Assembly (NCBI GenBank): GCA_963668585.1
Contig: OY764869.1
Span: forward strand, 2,046,001 to 2,110,000
Source of the DNA: Bin87 sp963668585
GTDB lineage: Bacteria > Chloroflexota > Dehalococcoidia > Lucifugimonadales > UBA3495
Length of the DNA: 64,000 nucleotides
Reading direction: 5' to 3'
The first letter of the stretch is position 1; each line of letters opens with the position of its first letter. The position numbers and the translations under genes are program-made. Positions 16,424 to 24,099 of the stretch are shown here, piece after piece. Below the pieces are notes generated by a model that worked only from the letters and a program-made list of their open reading frames with translations, was not told the origin of the DNA and made no database searches.

Positions 16424-18049
16424 CTAAAATACCCCGGGGTCCACGTATTCGCCCCATTCATCGCGCAGCGCCCCCATGATCTCGCCCTCGGTGACGCCGG
16501 CGGCGACGGCTGACAGGATGGGGGGCATGAGGTTGCCATCTGCCCGCGCGACCTTGACGATGTTCCGCAACTCTGCCGATGCGTCCGCTTCACTGCGACT
16601 TTGCCGCGCGGTGGTCAGCCTTTCGATTTGCCGCTCTTCCTCGGCGTAATCGAACTCGAACAACTCAAGGGATCCCGTTGACGCAGCCTCATCCCGATAT
16701 TCGTCGTTGACGCCGACGATCGTATAGTCGCCCGACTCCACGCGCTGCTGATAACGATAAGACGCCTGGGCGATCTCGCTTTCGATGTAGCCGTTGCCCA
16801 CGGCTTCCAACATACCGTCCAGCATGCTCCCGTTGCCCATCGAGTCGATGCGCTCGATGTAGGCCATCGCCGCCGCTTCCAACTCGTTGGTCAGCGTTTC
16901 CAGGTATGCGGATCCCCCCAACGGGTCGGGTGTCGCTGCTGCGCCGGATTCGTTGGCCAGTATCATCTGCGTCGCCAGAGAGATGCGCATGGCCTCCTCG
17001 GACGGGATGTCGTAGGCTTCATCGTATCCGCTGACGTGCAGCGACTGGGTACCGCCCAGCACCGCCGCCAGGGCCTGCAACCCGCCGCGCAGGATGTTGT
17101 TCAACGGGTCCTGCCGAACCAGCGTTGACCCCAGCGTCTGAGTGTGGAACCGCATCCGCATCGACTGGGATTGGGTTGCGCCGTAACGGTCTCGCATCAG
17201 GCGGGCCCACATTCGCCGGGCCGCGCGAAACTTGGCGATTTCCTCGAAAAAGTCGTTGTGCACCCCGAAGAAGTGAGACAACCGGGGGGCGAAAGAATCC
17301 ACGGGCAAGCCGCGCCGCTGCGCTGACTCCACGTAGGCCATCCCCTGGGCGACGGTGAACGCCAGTTCCTGCACGGCGTCGGAGCCTGCCTCCCGGGTGT
17401 GGTAACCGCTGATGGATATGGTGTACCAGTTGGGCACGTGATTCGTGCAGAACTCGACCACGTCGGTGGTCAATTTGAGGGCGGGCCCGGGCGGGAGGGC
17501 GAAGGTTTTCTGGCCGTGGAATTCCTTGAGCGAGTCATTCTGCACCGTGCCGCGCAGCGCGCTCCACGGCGTCCCCCGACGTTCGGCGCCGTGCAGAAAC
17601 ATCGCCAGCAGCACGATGGCGGGATGGTTGATGGTGAGAGAGACGCTGGCTTCGCCCAGGGGTATGCCGTCGAACAATTCTCCCATGTCGGCGGCGGTGT
17701 CGATGGCCACGCCCAGCCGGCCCACTTCGCCCTCTGCCAACTCGTGGTCCGAGTCGTATCCCGTGAGCGTGGGGTGGTCGAAATCGGTGCTCAACCCGGT
17801 CTGGCCGTGAGCCAGGAGGAACCGGTAGCGTTCATTGGTGGCGCGAGCCGTGCCAAACCCGGCGATTTGCCGGCGCGTCCACAGGCGTCCCCGGTACATG
17901 TTGGGGTATGCTCCGCGTGTGAAGGGGAACTCGCCCGGGCTGCCCAGGTCCCGTTCGGAGTCGAAACCGTAGGCCGCCAATCCCTCCGGCGAGTAGAGTT
18001 CATTGATATGGATGCCGGAAAGGGTGCGGTGTGCGTTGTTGCTTGTCAT
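16424..18049 (-). CDS. Acyl-CoA mutase large subunit, 2-hydroxyisobutyryl-CoA mutase-like
   Basis: 541 aa TIM-barrel subunit of the methylmalonyl-CoA mutase family (RGAYPNMYRGRLWTRRQIAGFGTA, GLSTDFDHPTLTGYDSD, GTVQNDSLKEF, SISGYHTREAG). Three substrate-setting positions read Ile62, Asp89 and Gln180. With a constant offset of 28 these equal Ile90, Asp117 and Gln208 of Aquincola HcmA; methylmalonyl-CoA mutase has Tyr89 and Arg207, isobutyryl-CoA mutase Phe and Gln. This predicts conversion of 2-hydroxyisobutyryl-CoA to 3-hydroxybutyryl-CoA. Start at 18049 chosen because homology begins there; a 20-codon upstream extension is unsupported. The G-protein chaperone (MeaB/MeaH) is not in the window. 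Confidence 0.9.
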   Translation of the reverse strand: MTSNNAHRTLSGIHINELYSPEGLAAYGFDSERDLGSPGEFPFTRGAYPNMYRGRLWTRRQIAGFGTARATNERYRFLLAHGQTGLSTDFDHPTLTGYDSDHELAEGEVGRLGVAIDTAADMGELFDGIPLGEASVSLTINHPAIVLLAMFLHGAERRGTPWSALRGTVQNDSLKEFHGQKTFALPPGPALKLTTDVVEFCTNHVPNWYTISISGYHTREAGSDAVQELAFTVAQGMAYVESAQRRGLPVDSFAPRLSHFFGVHNDFFEEIAKFRAARRMWARLMRDRYGATQSQSMRMRFHTQTLGSTLVRQDPLNNILRGGLQALAAVLGGTQSLHVSGYDEAYDIPSEEAMRISLATQMILANESGAAATPDPLGGSAYLETLTNELEAAAMAYIERIDSMGNGSMLDGMLEAVGNGYIESEIAQASYRYQQRVESGDYTIVGVNDEYRDEAASTGSLELFEFDYAEEERQIERLTTARQSRSEADASAELRNIVKVARADGNLMPPILSAVAAGVTEGEIMGALRDEWGEYVDPGVF

Positions 18050-18210
18050 AACTCGCTCACATGCCGGTTGACGAATGCCAACGGTCTTTGCCAATGGTTG
18101 GCGTCGCAACGGTCAATACTTTCCAGAATCATTGCGTTTTCCAGTAATCTGATGACCATTAACCGAATAGTTCGACGATAACGTTCCAGCTGAGTTTCAG
18201 GAATTTCACC

Positions 18211-18615
18211 ATGCTTCAAATTCGCAAAACCCTCGGTGTTCTTTGTTTGCTTGCCGCCCTGGCGCTGTTGGCCACATACTACTTCAATACGGTTGACCCG
18301 GACGCCGCCGTGCCTATATGGAAGGTCGTGGGCGTCCTTTCCATCGTTTTGATGGCTCTGACCGTGGTCATCAATATGTGTGATTCGTTGCGTGTCCGTC
18401 GCGACCCGTCAGCGCACCTGCGCCAGTTGCCGCGCGATGTCATCACGGTGATAGCCTCGCTGATCCTGATGGTCTTTTTGCACAACCAGTTGCTGTTCAT
18501 GCTGCCTGATACCACTGAGAACATCCCGCTCTGGCAATTTCTGGATCCGGCGGGCGTTGCCGTGCTGGCCTGGGAAGGGATTGCGTTGGTCCGTTCCCGC
18601 AACCCGGCCGGTTGA
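18211..18615 (+). CDS. Hypothetical membrane protein, three to four TM segments
   Basis: 134 aa; not assigned to a family. Hydrophobic stretches at about residues 5-25, 38-58, 75-95 and 105-125 suggest three or four membrane helices. The first could be a signal anchor. It is transcribed divergently from the mutase operon across a 161-nt gap and converges on the luciferase-like gene at 18643, with only 27 nt between stop codons. CAGGA lies about 9 nt before the ATG. Confidence 0.6.
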   Translation: MLQIRKTLGVLCLLAALALLATYYFNTVDPDAAVPIWKVVGVLSIVLMALTVVINMCDSLRVRRDPSAHLRQLPRDVITVIASLILMVFLHNQLLFMLPDTTENIPLWQFLDPAGVAVLAWEGIALVRSRNPAG

Positions 18616-18642
18616 AGCAGGCTGCCGTCCGCCGTCCAAGTC

Positions 18643-19692
18643 CTAATCGGCAGCCAGCGCCGGGATGATGTGCTCACCGAATGCGGTTACCTCGGCCTCA
18701 GGGGGCGCGAACGTGAGGCAGGGCATCAGGTAAATCTGCTTCACTCCGTGTTTGGACATTGCCCGGATGCGTTCGGTGCAATGCTCCGGCGTGCCGATCA
18801 GGCCCATTGCATCGCACAGTTGGGTGTTGACGTCGTCGCTGACGAACTGGGTCAGGTCGATGGCCTCATCCCAGTTTGGGGCGTGCCCCAGGTCAGGATA
18901 AACGTCCCGCACCGCCTGCGGGATTTCGTAATCGGGGAGGTCAACATCGGAGTACGGCAACCAGTTCGGGCCGCCCCACAGCAACGCCCAGTGTACCGAG
19001 ACGGGGCGCGCCAGTCGCCTTGCCTCGTCGTTGGAGCCGGCCACGCAGGTCCGCACCGCGAATACGACGTCGAGATCGTCCAGCGTGCGGCCGCTTTTCT
19101 TCGCTCCGATTTCCAGGTGTTCCAGAGCCCGGTTCACGATGCCGGGGGTGTAGCCCACCAGCACCAGGGCGCCGTCGGCCACTTCTCCGGCCAGTTCCAG
19201 CGAACGGGGACCCGATGCCGCCATGAGCACCGGCACTCCGGCGCCGCCGTCGCTGCCGGCGAAATCCAACCGGTTGGTCATGCCGTCGTACTCGACGGAT
19301 TCTCCGGCCAGCAACGCCTTCACCTCCATGATGCACCGGCGCATTTGACGGAGCGTCGCCGGACGGCGGCCGATGGTGCTGGCCGAGGTGTAGCCGGTTC
19401 CGATGATGAACTTGGTTCGACCGGGCGCGACTTCAGCCACCGTCTGCGCCGCTCCCGCCAGCACCGACGGGATCCGTCCGAAGGGATTGGTCACGGCCGG
19501 GAACAGCCGCAGGCTGCTGGTGGCGCTGGCCGCCAGGCCCATGGTCACAAAGGTGTCTCGGCAAATCATCTGGCTGTCCAGGATCCCCGCGCCGTCGAAT
19601 CCGGCCCCTTCGATCTTTTTGATCAGTTCCAATAACTCGGGCATCGGCGAAGTGCCCGGTACGCGCATTGATATCTTGATCTGGTCGGACAT
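18643..19692 (-). CDS. LLM class (luciferase-like) oxidoreductase
   Basis: 349 aa. Luciferase-superfamily barrel: IKISMRVPGTSPMPELLELIKKIEGAGFDGAGILDSQ at the N-terminus (quoted in parts: IKISMRVPG, GFDGAGILDSQ), then RLFPAVTNPFGRIPSVLAGAAQT, the cofactor-binding FIIGTGYTSASTIGRRPATL, and VPVLMAASGPRSLELAGEVADGALVLVGY. This resembles F420-dependent methylenetetrahydromethanopterin reductase-like LLM enzymes, but substrate and cofactor are unproven. GGAGG lies 9 nt before ATG 19692; the longer upstream frame is rejected. It is divergent from the cysteine-dioxygenase-family gene, 159 nt away, so they may share a control region. Confidence 0.88.
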   Translation of the reverse strand: MSDQIKISMRVPGTSPMPELLELIKKIEGAGFDGAGILDSQMICRDTFVTMGLAASATSSLRLFPAVTNPFGRIPSVLAGAAQTVAEVAPGRTKFIIGTGYTSASTIGRRPATLRQMRRCIMEVKALLAGESVEYDGMTNRLDFAGSDGGAGVPVLMAASGPRSLELAGEVADGALVLVGYTPGIVNRALEHLEIGAKKSGRTLDDLDVVFAVRTCVAGSNDEARRLARPVSVHWALLWGGPNWLPYSDVDLPDYEIPQAVRDVYPDLGHAPNWDEAIDLTQFVSDDVNTQLCDAMGLIGTPEHCTERIRAMSKHGVKQIYLMPCLTFAPPEAEVTAFGEHIIPALAAD

Positions 19693-19851
19693 CGGGGTTT
19701 GCCTCCATGTTGGACTGTTTCCCGGTTGGTTGCAGTTTGTCGGAGCAAGTATAACAACGAACGTGCGTGCCGTGGCTTGGCCAACGGCTTGCCACATTTC
19801 CGCGTTGACGGTTAAACTGCTTGAACGATTGCAGAGGAGGGTGGAAACCAC

Positions 19852-20439
19852 ATGGTAGCTGTGAAATACGGCCTGGAAGATTTTGTCCAGGAAATGGAAG
19901 CGCTGCTGGCTGCGCAACCGAATAATGAGAGGATCTTTGACCGCGGGTCTGACTATCTTTCCCGCCTGATTTCCAACCCCGACGCCATACCGGAACGGTT
20001 CCGGAACCCCGTGGGGGCGGGCAGTCGCTCCAATCATGGGTCATGGCTGCTTCACCACAGCCCGGACAGCGGTCTGCTGGTTACCGCCGTGGTGTGGGGT
20101 CCCGGCGATCATGCCGCGCCTCACGACCACCGGACCTGGGGAATGATCGGCGTGATGGAAAACGCGCTCACCGAGACCCGCTTCCGCCGCGTGGATGACG
20201 GTGAACGCGCAGACTGGGCGCAGTTGGAACGGGACCGTTCGGCGGTGGTCAAGCCCGGCGAGATCAGTCTCCTGATTCCAGAGGTTGATGAAATCCACCA
20301 GATGGACAACTTCACCGATCGCCCGACCGTTGAAATCCACGTGTATGGCAATGATCTCCGAGGTTTGGAACGCGTCCGGTACGACCTGGAAACCGGCGCG
20401 GTCAAACAGATGATGACCGACAAATTCGACAATTGTTAG
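19852..20439 (+). CDS. Cysteine dioxygenase-family cupin (thiol dioxygenase)
   Basis: 195 aa, the size of bacterial cysteine/3-mercaptopropionate dioxygenases (PF05995). The iron ligands are visible as HxH in APHDHRTWG and a later His in VEIHVYGND. The position that in mammalian CDO holds Cys93, which cross-links to Tyr, is not Cys here, as in many bacterial enzymes. It would oxidise a thiol (cysteine, 3-mercaptopropionate or similar) to a sulfinate with O2. AGAGGAGG precedes the ATG. The four-domain rhodanese and sulfite-oxidase-family genes follow in the same direction, though a terminator separates it from the rhodanese gene. Confidence 0.85.
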   Translation: MVAVKYGLEDFVQEMEALLAAQPNNERIFDRGSDYLSRLISNPDAIPERFRNPVGAGSRSNHGSWLLHHSPDSGLLVTAVVWGPGDHAAPHDHRTWGMIGVMENALTETRFRRVDDGERADWAQLERDRSAVVKPGEISLLIPEVDEIHQMDNFTDRPTVEIHVYGNDLRGLERVRYDLETGAVKQMMTDKFDNC

Positions 20440-20450
20440 GTTGCCAACCG

Positions 20451-20482
20451 GGGGCGGGCCATCACCCGCCCCTGTCTTTTTT
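20451..20482 (+). terminator. Intrinsic terminator after the thiol dioxygenase gene
   Basis: GGGGCGGG (20451-20458) pairs with CCCGCCCC (20465-20472) around CCATCA, followed by TGTCTTTTTT. Canonical form, 12 nt after the stop. It makes an upstream start for the rhodanese gene unlikely. Confidence 0.85.
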
Positions 20483-20500
20483 GCAATAGGGAGTTTACTT

Positions 20501-22114
20501 ATGGCTCAAGCAATTACATCCGCACAAGTGCTGGAACTGTTCAACGGCAATACTCCGTTCGCCCTGATTGATGTCCGGGAACCCGGCGAATACAACGCCA
20601 GCCACATCCCCGGGAGCAGTCTGATTTCACGCCGTATGCTGGAGTTTGATCTCGCCGCGGCAGTCCCGCACCCCAGCACCAAGGTCGTTCTGTGCGACGA
20701 CGACGGGCGTCGCGTCGAGCGCGCTGTCAGCACCGTGGAGCAGATGGGTTATTCCGATGTGGCGTGGCTGGATGGCGGAGTCAACCGCTGGATGAGCCTG
20801 GACCACCCCACCGAGTGGGGAGTCAACGTGCCCAGCAAAGATTTCGGCGAGAAGATGGAAGTGGTCCATCATGTCCCTGAAATCGATGCTATTGAGCTCC
20901 ATGCGCGCATGGAGCGCGGCGAAAAGATGGTTATTCTGGACACCCGGACGCCCGAAGAATATCGCCGTTTCTGCATTCCCGGCGGCCAAAGCCTGCCCGG
21001 CGGAGAACTCGCCCTGCGCATCACGGACGTCACCGCCGATCTGGATCCTGATACCACCGTGGTGGTCAACTGCGCCGGCCGTACGCGCAGCATCATTGGA
21101 ACTCGGATTCTGCAGCGAATGGGGTTGGATCGAGACATCGTGGGGTTGAAAAACGGCACGTCCGGTTGGGTCCTGGCGGGCTACGAACTGGAAACCGGCG
21201 CTGACCGTGACCGGTTGCCGTCTGTGTCCGAAGACGGCAGGGCAGCCGCGGAGGCCTACGCCGAAAGGTGCGCCCAGGAGGATGGTGTCCGCTTCATCGG
21301 CGTGGACGGTCTGGATGAACTCATCAACCGGAGCAGTGGCGAGAGCGTATATTTCATTGACGTTCGCACCGCTGAAGAATATGACGCCGGCCGGATACGC
21401 GGATTCCGCTGGTTCCCGGGCGGTCAATGTGTCCAGCGCAGCGACGACGTGGCCGTCGTCAAGAACGCTCCAATTGTGTTTTGCTGCGATGGCAAGGCCC
21501 GGGCGACGCTCACCGCGTCATGGTATCGCCAGTTGGGCTACGGGGAAGTGTATGCCCTTGACGGTGGCACGAACGCCTGGGTCGCCGCCGGGCGTCCGCT
21601 GGAATCCGGATTCAGCGTCGGAGCGCTTTTCGACGGTTCAATCAGCGGCGATGGGGACCCGGGGCTGCTCATGGACGCACGCCGACAGATCGCCACGGTT
21701 TCAGCGCAAGCGCTGGAGCAGGATGAATCCGCGGTTGTCCTGTTTGTGGATACCAGTCGCGATTTTTCCCGTGGCCATGTGCCGGGGGCGCGTTGGGCGC
21801 CGCGCGGTTGGCTGGAATGGCAGGTTGCGGAATTTGTCCCGTCCCAAGAGTCCCGCGTTGTGGTGACCTGCGGCGATGGACGGCAGTCGCTGTTGGCCGC
21901 AGCCACGCTGCTGGAGATGGGCTATTCGAATGTCGCGACGCTCGAGGGCGGTATGGCGGCCTGGAACGCCACCGGATTCCCCGTGGAAGAAGGCCTTTCC
22001 GGCGTGATGCGGCCGCCGGCCGATATCGTTTTCAGCGGGCCCGATCGCACCTATGCCGATATGCAGCACTACCTGCGGTGGGAAACCGAGTTGGGCGTGA
22101 AATACGCCACCTGA
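20501..22114 (+). CDS. Four-domain rhodanese-like sulfurtransferase
   Basis: 537 aa with four consecutive rhodanese domains (about 5-105, 125-235, 265-370 and 390-500). Each has a cysteine at the active-site loop: Cys65 (CDDDGRR), Cys191 (CAGRTRS), Cys328/329 (CCDGKARA) and Cys457 (CGDGRQS). CH2A-like elements such as LIDVREPGEY, ILDTRTPEEY and FIDVRTAEEY mark the domain starts. Most rhodaneses have one or two domains and usually one active Cys. It would carry persulfide sulfur; no signal peptide. Start at 20501 chosen for AGGGAG at 8 nt; an earlier frame start runs through the terminator. Followed by the molybdoenzyme gene on the same strand. Confidence 0.92.
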   Translation: MAQAITSAQVLELFNGNTPFALIDVREPGEYNASHIPGSSLISRRMLEFDLAAAVPHPSTKVVLCDDDGRRVERAVSTVEQMGYSDVAWLDGGVNRWMSLDHPTEWGVNVPSKDFGEKMEVVHHVPEIDAIELHARMERGEKMVILDTRTPEEYRRFCIPGGQSLPGGELALRITDVTADLDPDTTVVVNCAGRTRSIIGTRILQRMGLDRDIVGLKNGTSGWVLAGYELETGADRDRLPSVSEDGRAAAEAYAERCAQEDGVRFIGVDGLDELINRSSGESVYFIDVRTAEEYDAGRIRGFRWFPGGQCVQRSDDVAVVKNAPIVFCCDGKARATLTASWYRQLGYGEVYALDGGTNAWVAAGRPLESGFSVGALFDGSISGDGDPGLLMDARRQIATVSAQALEQDESAVVLFVDTSRDFSRGHVPGARWAPRGWLEWQVAEFVPSQESRVVVTCGDGRQSLLAAATLLEMGYSNVATLEGGMAAWNATGFPVEEGLSGVMRPPADIVFSGPDRTYADMQHYLRWETELGVKYAT

Positions 22115-22132
22115 GCCTGATTCCCCTGACTA

Positions 22133-22159
22133 CTGGCGCCTGAACGAAATCAGCGCCAG
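22133..22159. terminator. Hairpin between convergent genes
   Basis: CTGGCGC (22133-22139) pairs with GCGCCAG (22153-22159) around 13 nt. It lies between the rhodanese stop and the stop of the convergent 82-aa gene. No T-run, so a weak or factor-aided terminator. Confidence 0.4.
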
Positions 22160-22172
22160 CACGGGATCAACA

Positions 22173-22421
22173 CTACCCGGAGGGAGCCTCCACAAGGTCG
22201 CTGTCCTCCGGGTTTGGCTCGATGCGAAGAGTCTGCACAATCCGGTTGTAAACCCGCTCATCGGCGTGGGATTCCCCCACATGGCCGGTGGCCGCGTCCT
22301 CCGCGCGGCGTCGGTCATCGAAGATGTCATACCAACCGCATTCCGCGCAATCGACGCGCCATTCGGTTCTCCCGGTGGGAATCTGCTCTGCGACTTCCAC
22401 AATGATGTGCAATGTAGTCAT
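22173..22421 (-). CDS. Hypothetical protein, 82 aa, with a CxxCGW motif
   Basis: Not recognised. It starts MTTLHIIVEVAEQ and has WRVDCAECGWYDIFDDRRRAEDAA, a C-x-x-C-G-W element that could be half of a zinc site; a later GHVGESHADERVY supplies histidines, so a CCHH-type zinc site is possible. GGAG lies 6 nt before ATG 22421; the longer frame upstream is not supported. It is divergent from the molybdoenzyme gene (180 nt between starts). Confidence 0.6.
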   Translation of the reverse strand: MTTLHIIVEVAEQIPTGRTEWRVDCAECGWYDIFDDRRRAEDAATGHVGESHADERVYNRIVQTLRIEPNPEDSDLVEAPSG

Positions 22422-22600
22422 TGGCGTCTCCTGCTTTCGCTGACGGGCGGGGCACTGATTGTTGCGGGAGTCATGCCCGGTGTCAAACGCGCGTCCGTCA
22501 GGTCTCCTTCGAGCGGGACTTGCCGACAGCCCGCAGGCGTGGGAAACTGGCACGGCGCCGGCTTGACGCCGGTCGGAAAACATCAGGAGACGCTATCGCC

Positions 22601-23806
22601 ATGACAACGCAACAAGATCCGTCCCAAACTCAGGGCAGCGACGCCTCTCGCCCGGACTTCCTGCAGATGGATGGAGCCGATTCGGGCGCCGCCAATGACA
22701 CCACGGATTCCTGGTACGGTTGGCCGCATCGGAAGGTTGAACCGGTGACGCTCCAGCGCCCCGATGGAAAAACCGAGCGGGTCCGCACTCCCGTGATGGA
22801 ACTTGAGGGCCTGATCACCCCCACCGAACTGCACTATGTGGTGCAGCACTTCGGCATACCCGATACGGTGGCCGCCAAAGACTGGTCGCTTTCAGTGGAC
22901 GGTGAAGTGAAGAAACCCCTCCGGTTGACGTACGATGACCTTCGCCGGTTTCCGTCGAGGTCCGTTCGCACCGTCATGGAATGTTCCGGCAGCGATGCCA
23001 CTTACTTCGAGTATTTCAAGGGCGAAGGCCCCCGGCCTTCGCGCACCCAGGAGCGGATGATCCTCTCCGGCAGCGAATGGACAGGAGTCCCGCTGGCGGC
23101 GATTCTCAACGAAGCGGGCCTGACCGGCCGCGCGACCCACATCCGCGCCGAGGGTTGGGATGAAGGCGTGCCGGCCACCGCCGCGGAAGGAACCGAACCA
23201 TTCTTCTACGATAAGGGGTTGCCCATTCAGAAGGCTCTCCATCCCGACACCATCCTCGCGTACGCGCAGAATGGCCAGATATTGGAGCATCTGCACGGCG
23301 CTCCCATCCGTCTGCTGGTTCCCGGGTGGTCCGGCAACTGGTCGGTCAAATGGCTGCGACGCCTGGAGGTTCTGGACCATGAGCCGGCCTGCTGGTACCA
23401 CTACAATTTCTATTACTACGGCGACTCAGCGGACGACCCCAACAAAGAACTGATCACCACCATCGGAGTGAAATCGCTGGTGTCCCAGCCCAACGACGAC
23501 ACCAGGACACTGTCCGCCGGCAAGCATGTGGTGCGTGGCTACGCCTGGAGCGGCGGCGGCGCGATCACCCAGGTTGATGTCAGTGTGGACGGCGGCAAGT
23601 CCTGGCAACCGGCGAGACTGGAAGAACCCGCTGAGCGCTGGATGTGGCGGCGCTGGTCCTGGGTTTGGGACGCTTCACCGGGATCCTACAACGTCATGTC
23701 CCGGGCTACGGACAGCGTGGGGCAGGTTCAGTCTCACGAACCCCGTTACAACAATATGCGCAAGAACTTCAGCGCCATCGTCGGATACGACATCACGGTG
23801 GAGTAG
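22601..23806 (+). CDS. Sulfite oxidase-family molybdopterin enzyme
   Basis: 401 aa: a molybdopterin (sulfite oxidase-type) domain at about 60-275 and a Mo-co dimerisation domain at about 290-400 (VVRGYAWSGGGAITQVDVSVDGGKSW is typical; quoted here as GYAWSGGGAITQVDVSVDGG). The Mo-ligand cysteine is in VMECSGSDATYF, a variant of the usual CAGN motif. No heme domain and no Tat or Sec signal are seen, so it may act in the cytoplasm. Sulfite is the obvious candidate substrate given the thiol dioxygenase and rhodanese upstream, but plant-type, YedY-like and other members share this fold. AGGAG precedes ATG 22601. Confidence 0.88.
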   Translation: MTTQQDPSQTQGSDASRPDFLQMDGADSGAANDTTDSWYGWPHRKVEPVTLQRPDGKTERVRTPVMELEGLITPTELHYVVQHFGIPDTVAAKDWSLSVDGEVKKPLRLTYDDLRRFPSRSVRTVMECSGSDATYFEYFKGEGPRPSRTQERMILSGSEWTGVPLAAILNEAGLTGRATHIRAEGWDEGVPATAAEGTEPFFYDKGLPIQKALHPDTILAYAQNGQILEHLHGAPIRLLVPGWSGNWSVKWLRRLEVLDHEPACWYHYNFYYYGDSADDPNKELITTIGVKSLVSQPNDDTRTLSAGKHVVRGYAWSGGGAITQVDVSVDGGKSWQPARLEEPAERWMWRRWSWVWDASPGSYNVMSRATDSVGQVQSHEPRYNNMRKNFSAIVGYDITVE

Positions 23807-23857
23807 CAGACACCGAGCGCGTCGCACTCCAATGCCGCGATGAATACCGAATTGAAA

Positions 23858-23893
23858 CTGGCTCCCGCCGTCGTCGCGGCGGTGGGAAGCCAG
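23858..23893. terminator. Hairpin after the molybdoenzyme gene
   Basis: CTGGCT, CCC and GCCG on the left (23858-23870) pair with CGGC, GGG and AGCCAG on the right (23877-23893) with small bulges, around TCGTCG. It lies in the 293-nt gap before the acyl-CoA dehydrogenase-like gene, which otherwise shows no gene. Confidence 0.45.
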
Positions 23894-24099
23894 GCGAAAC
23901 GCGGGTTCAAATCGGATATGCTGTGACCGCCAAACTGCCCGAACGCGACCAACGATTCTCGCTCGGGGCGGAACGAGCGTCATTAGCGCGAGCATCCGCT
24001 GCTACCGTGGGATATTTCGTCGCAATTGCGCGGTGCGGTCGGGAAATTGACGTGGGTGATGCCGAAATCGCTGAGTTGCACTACTACGGAGACTGAAAT

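Noticed and set aside
16424..18049. Plain methylmalonyl-CoA mutase call
   Set aside because: The Tyr and Arg that mark methylmalonyl-CoA binding are replaced by Ile and Gln, and Asp stands at the HcmA Asp117 position.
20441..20500. Upstream start for the rhodanese gene
   Set aside because: It would be translated through a strong terminator; ATG 20501 has its own ribosome site.
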